Below are positions 17,887 to 25,071 of a stretch of DNA of 43,012 nucleotides, in pieces. The notes below the pieces were generated by a model, which saw nothing but the letters and a program-made list of their open reading frames with translations, ran no database searches and was not told where the DNA came from. Numbering within the stretch: position 1 is the stretch's first letter; every line of letters begins with the position of its first letter. This stretch comes from CBIHON01 sp966211965 (GTDB taxonomy: Bacteria > Pseudomonadota > Gammaproteobacteria > Burkholderiales > Burkholderiaceae_D), in assembly GCA_966211965.1 (NCBI GenBank), contig CBIHON010000045.1, forward strand, positions 1 to 43,012. Direction: 5' to 3'. Both the position numbers and the translations under genes were made by a program.

Positions 17887-18354
17887 ATGTCCATGAATAC
17901 TGTGTCTTCTCCAGTCCAGACCATATCCCCGCAAGCAGATGCGAAACGCACCGCAGTCTTTTTCTATGGCAGCTTCATGCGCCGCGACGTGATGGCGCGC
18001 GGCGGGTTCTACCCGGAGCGTATCGAAGTCGCCAGGCTGAACGGCTTCGACATCGATCTTTGTCCGCATGCCTGCATCAGCCGCTCGGACCGGCATGCGA
18101 TCTACGGCATCCTGGTGAACGCAACGCATGCCGAACTGGATAGGCTCTATTCGATGGATGGCGTGGGGATTTTTTTGCCGGAGGCGGTGGTGGCCGAAAC
18201 GGCCGATGGGCGCATGCAGCCGGCCCTGTGCTATATCCCGCCGGCCCACGGGAACCAGCCGCCGGATGTGGAATATCTTGAACGCCTGCTGACGGCGGCA
18301 CGGGAATACGGATTCCCGCAGTGGTACCTGGAACGTCTGGAAAGCTTTCGATAA
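17887..18354 (+). CDS. Gamma-glutamylcyclotransferase-like (AIG2) protein
   Basis: A 155-residue protein of the GGCT/AIG2 fold. The substrate-binding motif is VFFYGSFM (residues 24-31), and DGVGIFLPEAVV with the later hydrophobic strands fits the small beta-barrel. The first 20 residues are a variable extension. Family enzymes release 5-oxoproline from gamma-glutamyl amines or peptides. The usual catalytic Glu is not clearly identifiable here, so activity is uncertain. It stands alone; a short AGGCT-CCGAG-AGCCT hairpin lies upstream. Confidence 0.75.
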   Translation: MSMNTVSSPVQTISPQADAKRTAVFFYGSFMRRDVMARGGFYPERIEVARLNGFDIDLCPHACISRSDRHAIYGILVNATHAELDRLYSMDGVGIFLPEAVVAETADGRMQPALCYIPPAHGNQPPDVEYLERLLTAAREYGFPQWYLERLESFR

Positions 18355-18379
18355 AGCGTATCCGGGGCCGACTGACTCT

Positions 18380-18409
18380 TTGACAGACCCAAGCCAAGTC
18401 GGGGATACT
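18380..18409 (+). promoter_or_regulatory. Sigma-70-like promoter candidate
   Basis: TTGACA (18380-18385) is followed after 18 nt by GATACT (18404-18409). It lies about 240 nt before the M50 protease start and 26 nt after the upstream gene. The rest of the 18355-18650 gap holds no convincing gene; an imperfect GAAGCGGTGGAC / GTCTACCGCTTC hairpin is seen near 18590-18630. Confidence 0.4.
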
Positions 18410-18650
18410 GCGCCTCTTGTAAGAAGCTGCAGGCAAAACTACTGCGCGGCTCAATCTCGGGGCTGCGGTGCTCGCCACCCTTGCCGGGCGCCCCGAATTT
18501 CCCGCTTCACCTATCGTACGGGGGCGCTCCTCGCCCCGACCTTGGGCCGCTCGCTACGTTTTGTCTAAAGCTTCTAAGAAGCGGTGGACGAAACTTCTTG
18601 CATTTGGTCTACCGCTTCCCACAGATAATCAATCTGATGAGGTGGCCGAC

Positions 18651-19775
18651 GTGGAATTACTGAAGCTCGATTGCTTGGGGCGGACGCTGGTGCTGGAAGG
18701 CTCGATGGCGGGCTGGCAGCAATTGTTCCTGGACGATACCGTGGTATCGGAATTGGCGGCTACTGCCGATGGCGAAGGCTGGCGCAGCCATGAATTCGTC
18801 CTGCAGCGGGCCGAAGCGGCGGTTGCCTCCGGCAGTGGCGCGCCCGCCGCACCTGTTACGGAGATTGCCTGCCGGCTCGAAACCGAACTGACCTGGCAGC
18901 CCTTCGAGCTGCGCTACCAACTCCACGTCGGCGGACAGCTTGTGGCGCAGGGCACGCGCAACGCCAAGGATGTGGAGCGGCAAATCCCGGCTCATTCCGT
19001 CGCCACAAGAAAGCCGTCCAACCTGCTGGGAGTCGGCGCGCTGGTCTTCAAACTGTTCAAGAGCGCCAAGCTGATCAAGGTGGTCCTGGCCGGCGCCAGC
19101 CTGGCGGCATATTCCTGGCTGTTTTCCTTTCAGTTTGCGCTCTCGCTGCTGGCTTGCCTGATGTTCCACGAGTACGGCCACATGCGCGCGATGCAATATT
19201 TCGGCATGCGCACCAAGGGGATTTACCTGATCCCGTTTTTCGGCGGCGCCGCGCTGACCGATGAAAAGATCAATACGCGCTGGCAGGATGTGGTGATCTC
19301 GATGATGGGGCCGTGTTTCGGCCTGGCGATGTCGCTGCTCTGCGTGCTGGCGTACTGGATCACGGGCTATGCGTTTTTTGCCGGGCTGGCCGTGTTCAAT
19401 GCTTTGCTGAACCTGCTCAACCTGTTGCCGATCCTGCCGCTGGACGGTGGGCACGTGTTGAAGAGCATCAGCTTTTCGATGAACAGCAAGATTGGCGTGG
19501 CGGTCTGTGTCGTCGCTGCCGTGATCGGCGTGGTGTTCAGTTATACCCTGGGTTTGACGCTGTACGGGTTTCTGCTGCTGATCGGCTGCCTGGAGATTTT
19601 TGTCGAATGGCGTACCCGGCATCACAGCCACTTGCTGCCGCTGGATCGTTATGGGCAAATCTTTTCGGGCGTCTGGTATTGCTTGCTCGTCGCAGCCTTG
19701 GTCGCGGTGATCTGGTATTTCGCGCATTCGGGCGACGAACTTCTCAAACTGCCTCTGACCATCCTGAGAAGCTGA
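18651..19775 (+). CDS. Site-2 protease family (M50) membrane metalloprotease
   Basis: A 374-residue protein with a soluble N-terminal region (1-120) and a membrane part carrying the M50 zinc motif HEYGH (His173-His177) and the second motif ILPLDGGH with Asp265. These place the active site inside the membrane, as in site-2 proteases that cut membrane-bound signalling proteins. The start is GTG 18651, with AGGTGG about 6 nt upstream; the open frame extends further upstream without coding character. The HAD phosphatase gene follows 2 nt downstream. No anti-sigma factor is nearby, so the substrate is unknown. Confidence 0.85.
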   Translation: MELLKLDCLGRTLVLEGSMAGWQQLFLDDTVVSELAATADGEGWRSHEFVLQRAEAAVASGSGAPAAPVTEIACRLETELTWQPFELRYQLHVGGQLVAQGTRNAKDVERQIPAHSVATRKPSNLLGVGALVFKLFKSAKLIKVVLAGASLAAYSWLFSFQFALSLLACLMFHEYGHMRAMQYFGMRTKGIYLIPFFGGAALTDEKINTRWQDVVISMMGPCFGLAMSLLCVLAYWITGYAFFAGLAVFNALLNLLNLLPILPLDGGHVLKSISFSMNSKIGVAVCVVAAVIGVVFSYTLGLTLYGFLLLIGCLEIFVEWRTRHHSHLLPLDRYGQIFSGVWYCLLVAALVAVIWYFAHSGDELLKLPLTILRS

Positions 19776-19777
19776 AC

Positions 19778-20416
19778 GTGAAATACAAGCTGCTGATTTT
19801 CGACTTCGACGGCACGCTGGCCGATTCCTTTCCTTTCTTCCTGGAGCAGTTCGACACGCTGGCCGATACGCATGGATTTCGCCGCCTCGACCGGGGCGAG
19901 CTGGAAACGCTGCGGGGATACACCGTGCCCCAGTTGATGAAGCACGTCGGCCTGCCGTTGTGGAAAATTCCTCGGGTCGCGCTGCATTTCAAGACCCTGA
20001 TGGCGCAAAACATCGAGCGCATCAAGCTGTTCGACGGCATGGATTCGGCGCTGCGCCTCCTGTCGCAGCAGGGCGCCAGCCTGGCGCTGGTCACGTCCAA
20101 TTCCTACGAAAATGCGCGAGCCGTCCTCGGTCCCGAAAATGCTTCCCTGATCGCCCATTACGAATGCGGCGCATCGCTGTTCGGCAAGGGCGGCAAGCTG
20201 AAGCGGGTATTGGCCGGCAGCGGTTTTGCGAGGGATGAGGTGTTGTGCATCGGCGACGAGATCAGGGACATCGAGGCTGCACACGGGGAAAATCTCGATT
20301 GCGCCGCGGTTGCCTGGGGCTATACGCGGCTCGAAGCCTTGCTGGCGCACGCGCCTGAAATGAGCTTTTCAAGCGTCGATGACATGATGGAAAAGCTGAG
20401 CCAGGTCCCGGCCTGA
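19778..20416 (+). CDS. HAD family hydrolase, phosphatase-like
   Basis: A 212-residue HAD hydrolase. Motif I is FDFDGTLADS (catalytic Asp9, Asp11), motif II is LVTSNS, and motif IV is CIGDEIRDIEAA. A helical cap sits between motifs I and II, as in phosphoglycolate phosphatases (Gph/PpaX type). It starts at GTG 19778, 2 nt after the M50 gene, and is surely cotranscribed. The ribosome-binding site is weak, suggesting coupled translation. The substrate is not certain. Confidence 0.85.
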   Translation: MKYKLLIFDFDGTLADSFPFFLEQFDTLADTHGFRRLDRGELETLRGYTVPQLMKHVGLPLWKIPRVALHFKTLMAQNIERIKLFDGMDSALRLLSQQGASLALVTSNSYENARAVLGPENASLIAHYECGASLFGKGGKLKRVLAGSGFARDEVLCIGDEIRDIEAAHGENLDCAAVAWGYTRLEALLAHAPEMSFSSVDDMMEKLSQVPA

Positions 20417-20427
20417 TCAATCGCCCC

Positions 20428-21771
20428 TCACAGCACCCGGTACAGCAAGCGATCGATCCTGACCCTGCTGAGACGGGCCAGCAGTTTCCGCACTCGCTCC
20501 GGATAATTCTTCAAGGTTTCCAACTCGCTGTAGTGCTGAACCCGGACCGTATGCCGGAAAATATTCTCCAGCTCGGCCTGGCGTTGCCGTGCCAACTCGT
20601 GCTTGGGATCGTAGATCAGGAGCGCATTTTCCAGGTCGAGGCGGAACGCGCGCGGATTGAGATTGTTGCCGGTCAAAAGACTGTATTGCTCATCCACCCA
20701 GATCCCTTTCAGGTGATAGGTATTGTCGCCGTCCTTCCATAGATGGATGTTCAATTGGCGCCGGTCCAGCGCTGCCTGGTGGGCCTGGGTAAAGCGCCGC
20801 AGGTTTGCTTCGTACAGATAGGGAAGGGCGCCGATGGCCTTGAAAGGTTCGGTGGGTGGGATGAAAAAATCGTTGGCGGTCTTGTCGCCGACGATGATGT
20901 CGATCTGCACGCCGCGTTTGAGCGCGCGATTGATTTCGCGCGTCACCGCGAGCGGGAAGTTGAAATAGGGCGTACAGATGCTCAAATGGCGCCTGCTCGA
21001 CGCGAGCAGTTCGGTGATATGTCGGTTCAGCGGATTGTTCTTGCCGACCCCGAGCAAAGGCGTAACCGACAAGCCTTCATAATTATCGAGGGCCGCGGCG
21101 GTATCGTAGCGTGCCGCCTTCAGGCAATTGCGAAATTCGCGGATCGCCCAACCGATGCTGCGAGTGGCCGGAATGCCGGGCCGGTCGAGGCGGTGCACTG
21201 CCGGCGAATCCAGGATATGTTTCTGCATGAAGCGCGTCATGCAATCGGCCAGCGCGCCGCATTGCAATAACTGATAGCGGTCATGCCGGTATTTGTCGAT
21301 TTTCTGGAGATACACGTTGTTGAGGCTGGCGCCGCTGTAAATCACGCAATCGTCGATCACGAATCCCTTCAGATGCAGCACGCCGAACAGCTCGCGCGAC
21401 TGCACCGGCACCCCGTAGATCGGCACGTCGGTTGCGTGGGCGCAGGCTTCTGCTTGATACCAGGCGGCATTGCCGGCCTGCTTGCCGGCGCCGATCAAAC
21501 CGCGTTGCGCCCGGTGCCAGTCGACCAGCACGGCAATGTCGAGATCGGGTCTGGCCGCCTTGGCCGCGTGCAGCGCCTGCAGGATTTCCCTGCCGGCTTC
21601 GTCATGTTGCAGATAAAGCACCGCGAGGTAGATGCGTTTTTTCGCCTGGGCAATGCGTTCCAGTAGGCAGGCGCGGAATTGCGCGGCGTCATGCAGCGTA
21701 CTCACGGCCTCGGCAGCGAGCGGGAAGCGGCGGAGTTGTTCCGGCGCGGGGCGGGGGAAGAGGCGCGGCAT
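20428..21771 (-). CDS. pssA: CDP-diacylglycerol-serine O-phosphatidyltransferase
   Basis: A 447-residue phospholipase D-superfamily enzyme resembling the proteobacterial PssA, which makes phosphatidylserine from CDP-diacylglycerol and serine, the first step to phosphatidylethanolamine. Two HxK motifs are present: VLHLKGFVIDDCVIYSGAS and YHLKGIWVDEQYSLLTGNN. The DKYRHDRYQLL block and NPRAFRLDLENALLI are typical of PssA rather than cardiolipin synthase. The length fits (about 450). It is convergent with the HAD gene, with 11 nt between stops. No ribosome-binding site is obvious before ATG 21771. Confidence 0.88.
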   Translation of the reverse strand: MPRLFPRPAPEQLRRFPLAAEAVSTLHDAAQFRACLLERIAQAKKRIYLAVLYLQHDEAGREILQALHAAKAARPDLDIAVLVDWHRAQRGLIGAGKQAGNAAWYQAEACAHATDVPIYGVPVQSRELFGVLHLKGFVIDDCVIYSGASLNNVYLQKIDKYRHDRYQLLQCGALADCMTRFMQKHILDSPAVHRLDRPGIPATRSIGWAIREFRNCLKAARYDTAAALDNYEGLSVTPLLGVGKNNPLNRHITELLASSRRHLSICTPYFNFPLAVTREINRALKRGVQIDIIVGDKTANDFFIPPTEPFKAIGALPYLYEANLRRFTQAHQAALDRRQLNIHLWKDGDNTYHLKGIWVDEQYSLLTGNNLNPRAFRLDLENALLIYDPKHELARQRQAELENIFRHTVRVQHYSELETLKNYPERVRKLLARLSRVRIDRLLYRVL

Positions 21772-21945
21772 ATTTTTTGGATGCTAAAAGGGAACAGTTT
21801 ACATTTTTGCCCGCGTCTGCGGTGGGGAATTGCGGAAGAAGAGGCAGTCCAAGGATAATCGGCCGGTGTGGAGTGCAAATCGTATTGTTGCTGGAAGGCA
21901 CAAAAAAATAGTAAAGGGGGCCTCTAAAAAATAATTCAGCCGGCA

Positions 21946-21975
21946 TGTCGATTTTGTCCGGCGCCGTTCGTCGTA
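21946..21975 (+). promoter_or_regulatory. ECF-type promoter P1 (TGTCGATTT-N12-TTCGTCGTA)
   Basis: TGTCGATTT (21946-21954) and TTCGTCGTA (21967-21975) are separated by 12 nt. The same two blocks with the same spacing occur at 24560-24589. TGTCGA as -35 and CGTC as -10 fit what I recall for ECF42 sigma factors. It lies 68 nt before the VOC gene start. The shared motif GGGGCCTCTAAAAA lies just upstream. Confidence 0.75.
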
Positions 21976-22042
21976 CAGGTAGAGTAGGGTTTCTTTTCCC
22001 GGAAACCCGGCTCCATAACCCGAAATCTGAAGGAGAAACATC

Positions 22043-22504
22043 ATGCCGCAAGTAAAACCTATCCCGGAAGGGATGCACACAGTAACACCGCACCTGGTTT
22101 GCGCCGGTGCGGCCGACGCCATCGAGTTTTACAAAAAAGCCTTCAATGCCGTCGAGCGCGGACGCATGCCGGGTCCGGACGGCAGGTTGATGCATGCCCA
22201 GATCACCATCGGCGATTCGTCCATCATGCTGGTCGATGAAATGCCCGAATGGGGCGCGCTCGGACCGAAGGCGCTCAAAGGCACGCCAGTCACCATTCAC
22301 CTGTACGTCGAGGACGCCGATGCCGCCTTTGAACGCGCGGTCGCGGCCGGTGCGACGGTGAAGATGCCGCTCGAAGACATGTTCTGGGGCGACCGCTACG
22401 GCAGGGTCGAAGACCCGTTCGGCCATTCGTGGTCGATCGCCACCCATATCCGGGACGTGAGCCCGGAGGAAATGCAGCAGGCGGCGCAGAAAGCCTGCGG
22501 CTGA
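22043..22504 (+). CDS. VOC superfamily (PhnB/glyoxalase-like) protein
   Basis: A 153-residue protein of the vicinal-oxygen-chelate fold with paired beta-alpha-beta modules: VTPHLVCAGAADAIEFYKKA at the start and VEDPFGHSWSIATHI at the end. The VEDPFGHxW motif is typical of the PhnB-like subgroup. Metal-binding and catalytic residues are not conclusive, so the activity is open. AAGGAG lies 7 nt before the ATG, behind the P1 promoter-like site. It heads a likely operon with the two YciI genes; such VOC genes often travel with ECF sigma factors. Confidence 0.85.
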   Translation: MPQVKPIPEGMHTVTPHLVCAGAADAIEFYKKAFNAVERGRMPGPDGRLMHAQITIGDSSIMLVDEMPEWGALGPKALKGTPVTIHLYVEDADAAFERAVAAGATVKMPLEDMFWGDRYGRVEDPFGHSWSIATHIRDVSPEEMQQAAQKACG

Positions 22505-22522
22505 GCGCAAACGTCGAAGCTG

Positions 22523-22555
22523 GAGCGGAAAGGCAGCGCCGCTGCTTTTCCGCTC
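22523..22555 (+). terminator. Long hairpin after the VOC gene
   Basis: GAGCGGAAAGGCAGCG (22523-22538) pairs with CGCTGCTTTTCCGCTC (22540-22555) through one G-U, giving a stem of about 14 bp with a tiny loop. Only a few T residues follow, so it may attenuate or stabilise RNA between the VOC gene and the first YciI gene rather than end transcription. Confidence 0.5.
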
Positions 22556-22592
22556 ATTTACCCAATCATTCTGCAAGCAAATGGAGAACACC

Positions 22593-23027
22593 ATGCGATT
22601 CATGATTCTGATCAAAGCCGACAAAAACACCGAGGCCGGCGTGATGCCGAGCGAACAGCTCCTGACCGAAATGGGGAAATTCAACGAAGAACTGGTAAAA
22701 GCCGGCGTGATGCAGGCCGGTGAAGGACTGCATCCAAGTTCGAAGGGCGCGCGCGTCAAGTTTTCCGGCGACAAGCGGACCGTGGTCGACGGGCCTTTTG
22801 CCGAGACCAAGGAGTTGATCGCCGGCTTCTGGATATGGCAGGTGAAATCGAAGGAAGAAGCCATCGAATGGGTCAAACGCTGTCCCAACCCGACCGGCGC
22901 CGAATCCGAAATCGAAATCCGCCAGATCTTCGAGGCGGAAGATTTCGGCGCCGAATTCACGCCCGAGTTGCGAGAGCAGGAGGAACGCCTGCGCGCCCAG
23001 ATCGGCGCCCAGCAACAAGGAGCCTGA
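22593..23027 (+). CDS. YciI/DGPF domain protein
   Basis: A 144-residue single-domain YciI-like protein. The DGPF signature stands in VVDGPFAETKELIAGFW. The ferredoxin-like start MRFMILIKADKNTEAG and the tail EIEIRQIFEAEDFG are repeated with high identity in the next two genes. The start is ATG 22593, with GGAG 7 nt upstream; an ATG four codons earlier is less likely. DGPF proteins are often next to ECF42-type sigma factors. Their function is unknown and the catalytic His of YciI is not clear here. Confidence 0.9.
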   Translation: MRFMILIKADKNTEAGVMPSEQLLTEMGKFNEELVKAGVMQAGEGLHPSSKGARVKFSGDKRTVVDGPFAETKELIAGFWIWQVKSKEEAIEWVKRCPNPTGAESEIEIRQIFEAEDFGAEFTPELREQEERLRAQIGAQQQGA

Positions 23028-23029
23028 CG

Positions 23030-23881
23030 ATGCGATTCATGATCATCCGCCAGGCCGACAAGGACACCGAGGCCGGCGCGCTGCCTGACGAGAAGCTCGT
23101 CGCAGCCATGATGCAATACAACGAAGAATTGCTGGCAGCCGGGGCAATGCGCGCCGGCGCGGGCCTGCAGCCAAGCGCGAAAGGCGCGCGCATCAAGTTT
23201 TCAAAGGGCGTGCCCAGCGTGACCGACGGGCCGTTTGCCGAGGCCAAGGAACTGGTTGCCGGCTACAGCATGCTGGAGGTGAAATCGAAAGAGGAGGCGA
23301 TCGAGTGGATCAAGCGCTGGCCGCCGCTCGATGGCGGCGGCGAGGTCGAGATCGAGATCCGCGAAGTCGGCTGCCCAGGCGGCTTGGCCGGGGTCGAGGG
23401 AAGTGCGGCGCCAGCCCCCGCGCCGGCAGCGGGCGAAGACCGGCTGCTGCGCTTCATGGTCATGCTCAAGGCCGACCGCAACGCGGAAGCGGGCGTGATC
23501 CCGGACCAGGCTGTCCTGGCCACCATGGCGCGGTACAACGAAGAGAACATGCGGGCTGGCGTGATTCTGGCCGCCGACGGGCTGCAACCCAGCGCCAAGG
23601 GCGCGCGCGTGAAGTTCTCGAAAGGCAAGCCGAGCGTGATCGACGGCCCATTCAGCGAGGCCAAGGAACTGATCGCCGGCTATTGGCTGGTTCAGGCAAA
23701 GTCCAAGGCCGAGGCGATCGAATGGGCCAAGCGCTACCCATATCCGTTCGGCGCGGAGGCCGAGATCGAGATTCGCCAAGTGTACGAAGCATCGGACTTC
23801 GGCGACGCATTCACGCCCGCGATCAGGAATCAGGAAGAGCGTTTGCGTGAACGGAATCGTGCATCCGGCGGGACGGCATAG
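23030..23881 (+). CDS. Tandem YciI/DGPF fusion protein
   Basis: A 283-residue protein made of two complete YciI domains. The first has VTDGPFAEAKELVAGYS. After an Ala/Pro linker (APAPAPAAGED), the second repeats the start as RFMVMLKADRNAEAG and has VIDGPFSEAKELIAGYW. The second domain and its C-terminal tail (VYEASDFGDAF) are closest to the single-domain neighbour at 22593, pointing to local duplication and fusion. Because YciI proteins pack as dimers, the fusion probably gives a covalent pair. The ATG lies 2 nt after the stop of the previous gene. Confidence 0.88.
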   Translation: MRFMIIRQADKDTEAGALPDEKLVAAMMQYNEELLAAGAMRAGAGLQPSAKGARIKFSKGVPSVTDGPFAEAKELVAGYSMLEVKSKEEAIEWIKRWPPLDGGGEVEIEIREVGCPGGLAGVEGSAAPAPAPAAGEDRLLRFMVMLKADRNAEAGVIPDQAVLATMARYNEENMRAGVILAADGLQPSAKGARVKFSKGKPSVIDGPFSEAKELIAGYWLVQAKSKAEAIEWAKRYPYPFGAEAEIEIRQVYEASDFGDAFTPAIRNQEERLRERNRASGGTA

Positions 23882-23926
23882 CGCTTCTTGAGAACGACGT
23901 AGTACATGACTGCCAGCATGGCATGG

Positions 23927-23964
23927 TAGGGTGTGTGCAACCCGCGCGGGTTGCACACACCCTA
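23927..23964. repeat. Perfect 38 bp palindrome (GTAGGG core)
   Basis: TAGGGTGTGTGCAACCCGC (23927-23945) followed by its exact reverse complement (23946-23964) forms one continuous palindrome. It lies between the YciI fusion gene and the SRPBCC gene. It resembles common dispersed proteobacterial palindromes with a GTAGGGTG core and could end the first transcription unit as RNA. Confidence 0.8.
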
Positions 23965-24021
23965 CAAAAGGGCTGTCATCAATTCTGCCAACATCAATCG
24001 TACCCAACACGGGAGGAATCA

Positions 24022-24549
24022 ATGATCAAAACAATTGCCGTCGCCATCGCTGTTCTCATCGCCGCCATCCTCGCCTTCGCCGCGACCAAGCCCGATACAT
24101 TCCGTGTCGAGCGTGCGGCCGAGATCAAGGCGCCGCCCGAGAAAATCTTTGCGCTCATCAACGACTTTCACCAGTGGCCTGCCTGGTCGCCCTGGGAGAA
24201 AATGGACCCGGCGATGCGCCGTACCCATAGCGGCGCGGCCAGCGGCAAGGGCGCCGTGTACGAATGGGAAGGCAATAGCAAGGTCGGCCAGGGACGCATG
24301 GAAATCACGGATGCCGCTGCACCTTCCAAGCTCATCATCAAGCTGGATTTTCTCAAGCCGTTCGAAGGCCACAACAACGCCGAGTACACGCTGCAAACCA
24401 AGGGCGACACCACCCGGCTCACCTGGGCAATGTACGGCCCGAGTCCCTTCGTATCGAAAGTGATGCAGGTATTCGTCAGCATGGACAGCATGATCGGCAA
24501 GGATTTCGAAGCCGGCCTTGCCAACCTCAAGGCCATCGCTGAAAAATAA
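24022..24549 (+). CDS. SRPBCC (polyketide cyclase-like) protein, membrane-anchored
   Basis: A 175-residue protein with an N-terminal hydrophobic segment (residues 3-20) that may anchor it or act as a signal peptide. An SRPBCC lipid-binding fold follows: EIKAPPEKIFALINDFHQWP, WSPWEKMDPAM, then strands ending in a long C-terminal helix (FEAGLANLKAIAEK). GGGAGGA precedes the ATG. SRPBCC genes are frequent partners of ECF sigma factors. It has no copy of the cluster's promoter motif directly upstream, so it may be read through or use another promoter. The ligand is unknown. Confidence 0.85.
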   Translation: MIKTIAVAIAVLIAAILAFAATKPDTFRVERAAEIKAPPEKIFALINDFHQWPAWSPWEKMDPAMRRTHSGAASGKGAVYEWEGNSKVGQGRMEITDAAAPSKLIIKLDFLKPFEGHNNAEYTLQTKGDTTRLTWAMYGPSPFVSKVMQVFVSMDSMIGKDFEAGLANLKAIAEK

Positions 24550-24559
24550 TTGCAGGGCG

Positions 24560-24589
24560 TGTCGATTTGGGGGCATCCGATTCGTCGTA
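24560..24589 (+). promoter_or_regulatory. ECF-type promoter P2, copy of P1
   Basis: TGTCGATTT (24560-24568), 12 nt, TTCGTCGTA (24581-24589): identical blocks and spacing to P1 at 21946. The intervening 12 nt differ, so the blocks appear selectively kept. It lies 60 nt before the YciI gene that precedes the sigma factor, implying positive autoregulation. Confidence 0.75.
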
Positions 24590-24648
24590 GAAGCAGAGGG
24601 GGATACAGATCTTTCTCAACCCTCTCTCAATCAAATGGAGAAATGACG

Positions 24649-25071
24649 ATGCGATTCATGATGCTGATGATCCCCAAGGGATATGAAAATGCGGCGCCCG
24701 GCGCGGTGCCGGACGCCAAGGCGGTGGCGGCGATGATGAAGTACAACGAATCCCTGCAGAAGGCCGGCGTGCTGCTGGCGCTCGATGGCCTTCACCCGCC
24801 TTCGATGGGCGCTCGCGTGTCCTTCCCCGGCGGCAAACCCAGGATAACCGACGGCCCCTTTGCAGAAGCCAAGGAAGTGCTGGGCGGCTATTGGATGATT
24901 CAGGTGAAGTCGCGGGAAGAGGCGATCGAATGGGCCTCGCGCTGCCCTGCTTCGGAAAACGAAGTGATCGAGGTGCGCCAGGTGCAGGAGTTCGCCGACT
25001 TTCCGGCGGATGTCCGGGAAGCCGCGGTCGGACTTCCGGAACTGCAATCCGGCCGGCACGGAAGCGCATGA
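24649..25071 (+). CDS. YciI/DGPF domain protein, sigma-linked
   Basis: A 140-residue YciI-like protein with ITDGPFAEAKEVLGGYWM as its DGPF region and the common MRFMMLM start. It is more divergent from the other DGPF copies than they are from each other. ATG 24649 has GGAG 8 nt upstream; an ATG two codons earlier is too close to that site. Its stop overlaps the sigma factor start (ATGA), so the two are translationally coupled, as usual for ECF42-type loci. It is a candidate modulator of the sigma factor; that role is inferred. Confidence 0.88.
   Translation: MRFMMLMIPKGYENAAPGAVPDAKAVAAMMKYNESLQKAGVLLALDGLHPPSMGARVSFPGGKPRITDGPFAEAKEVLGGYWMIQVKSREEAIEWASRCPASENEVIEVRQVQEFADFPADVREAAVGLPELQSGRHGSA

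Noticed and set aside
23927..23964. Short coding frames reading VGCVQPARVAHTL
   Set aside because: These come from the palindrome being read on both strands; it is a common repeat, not a gene.
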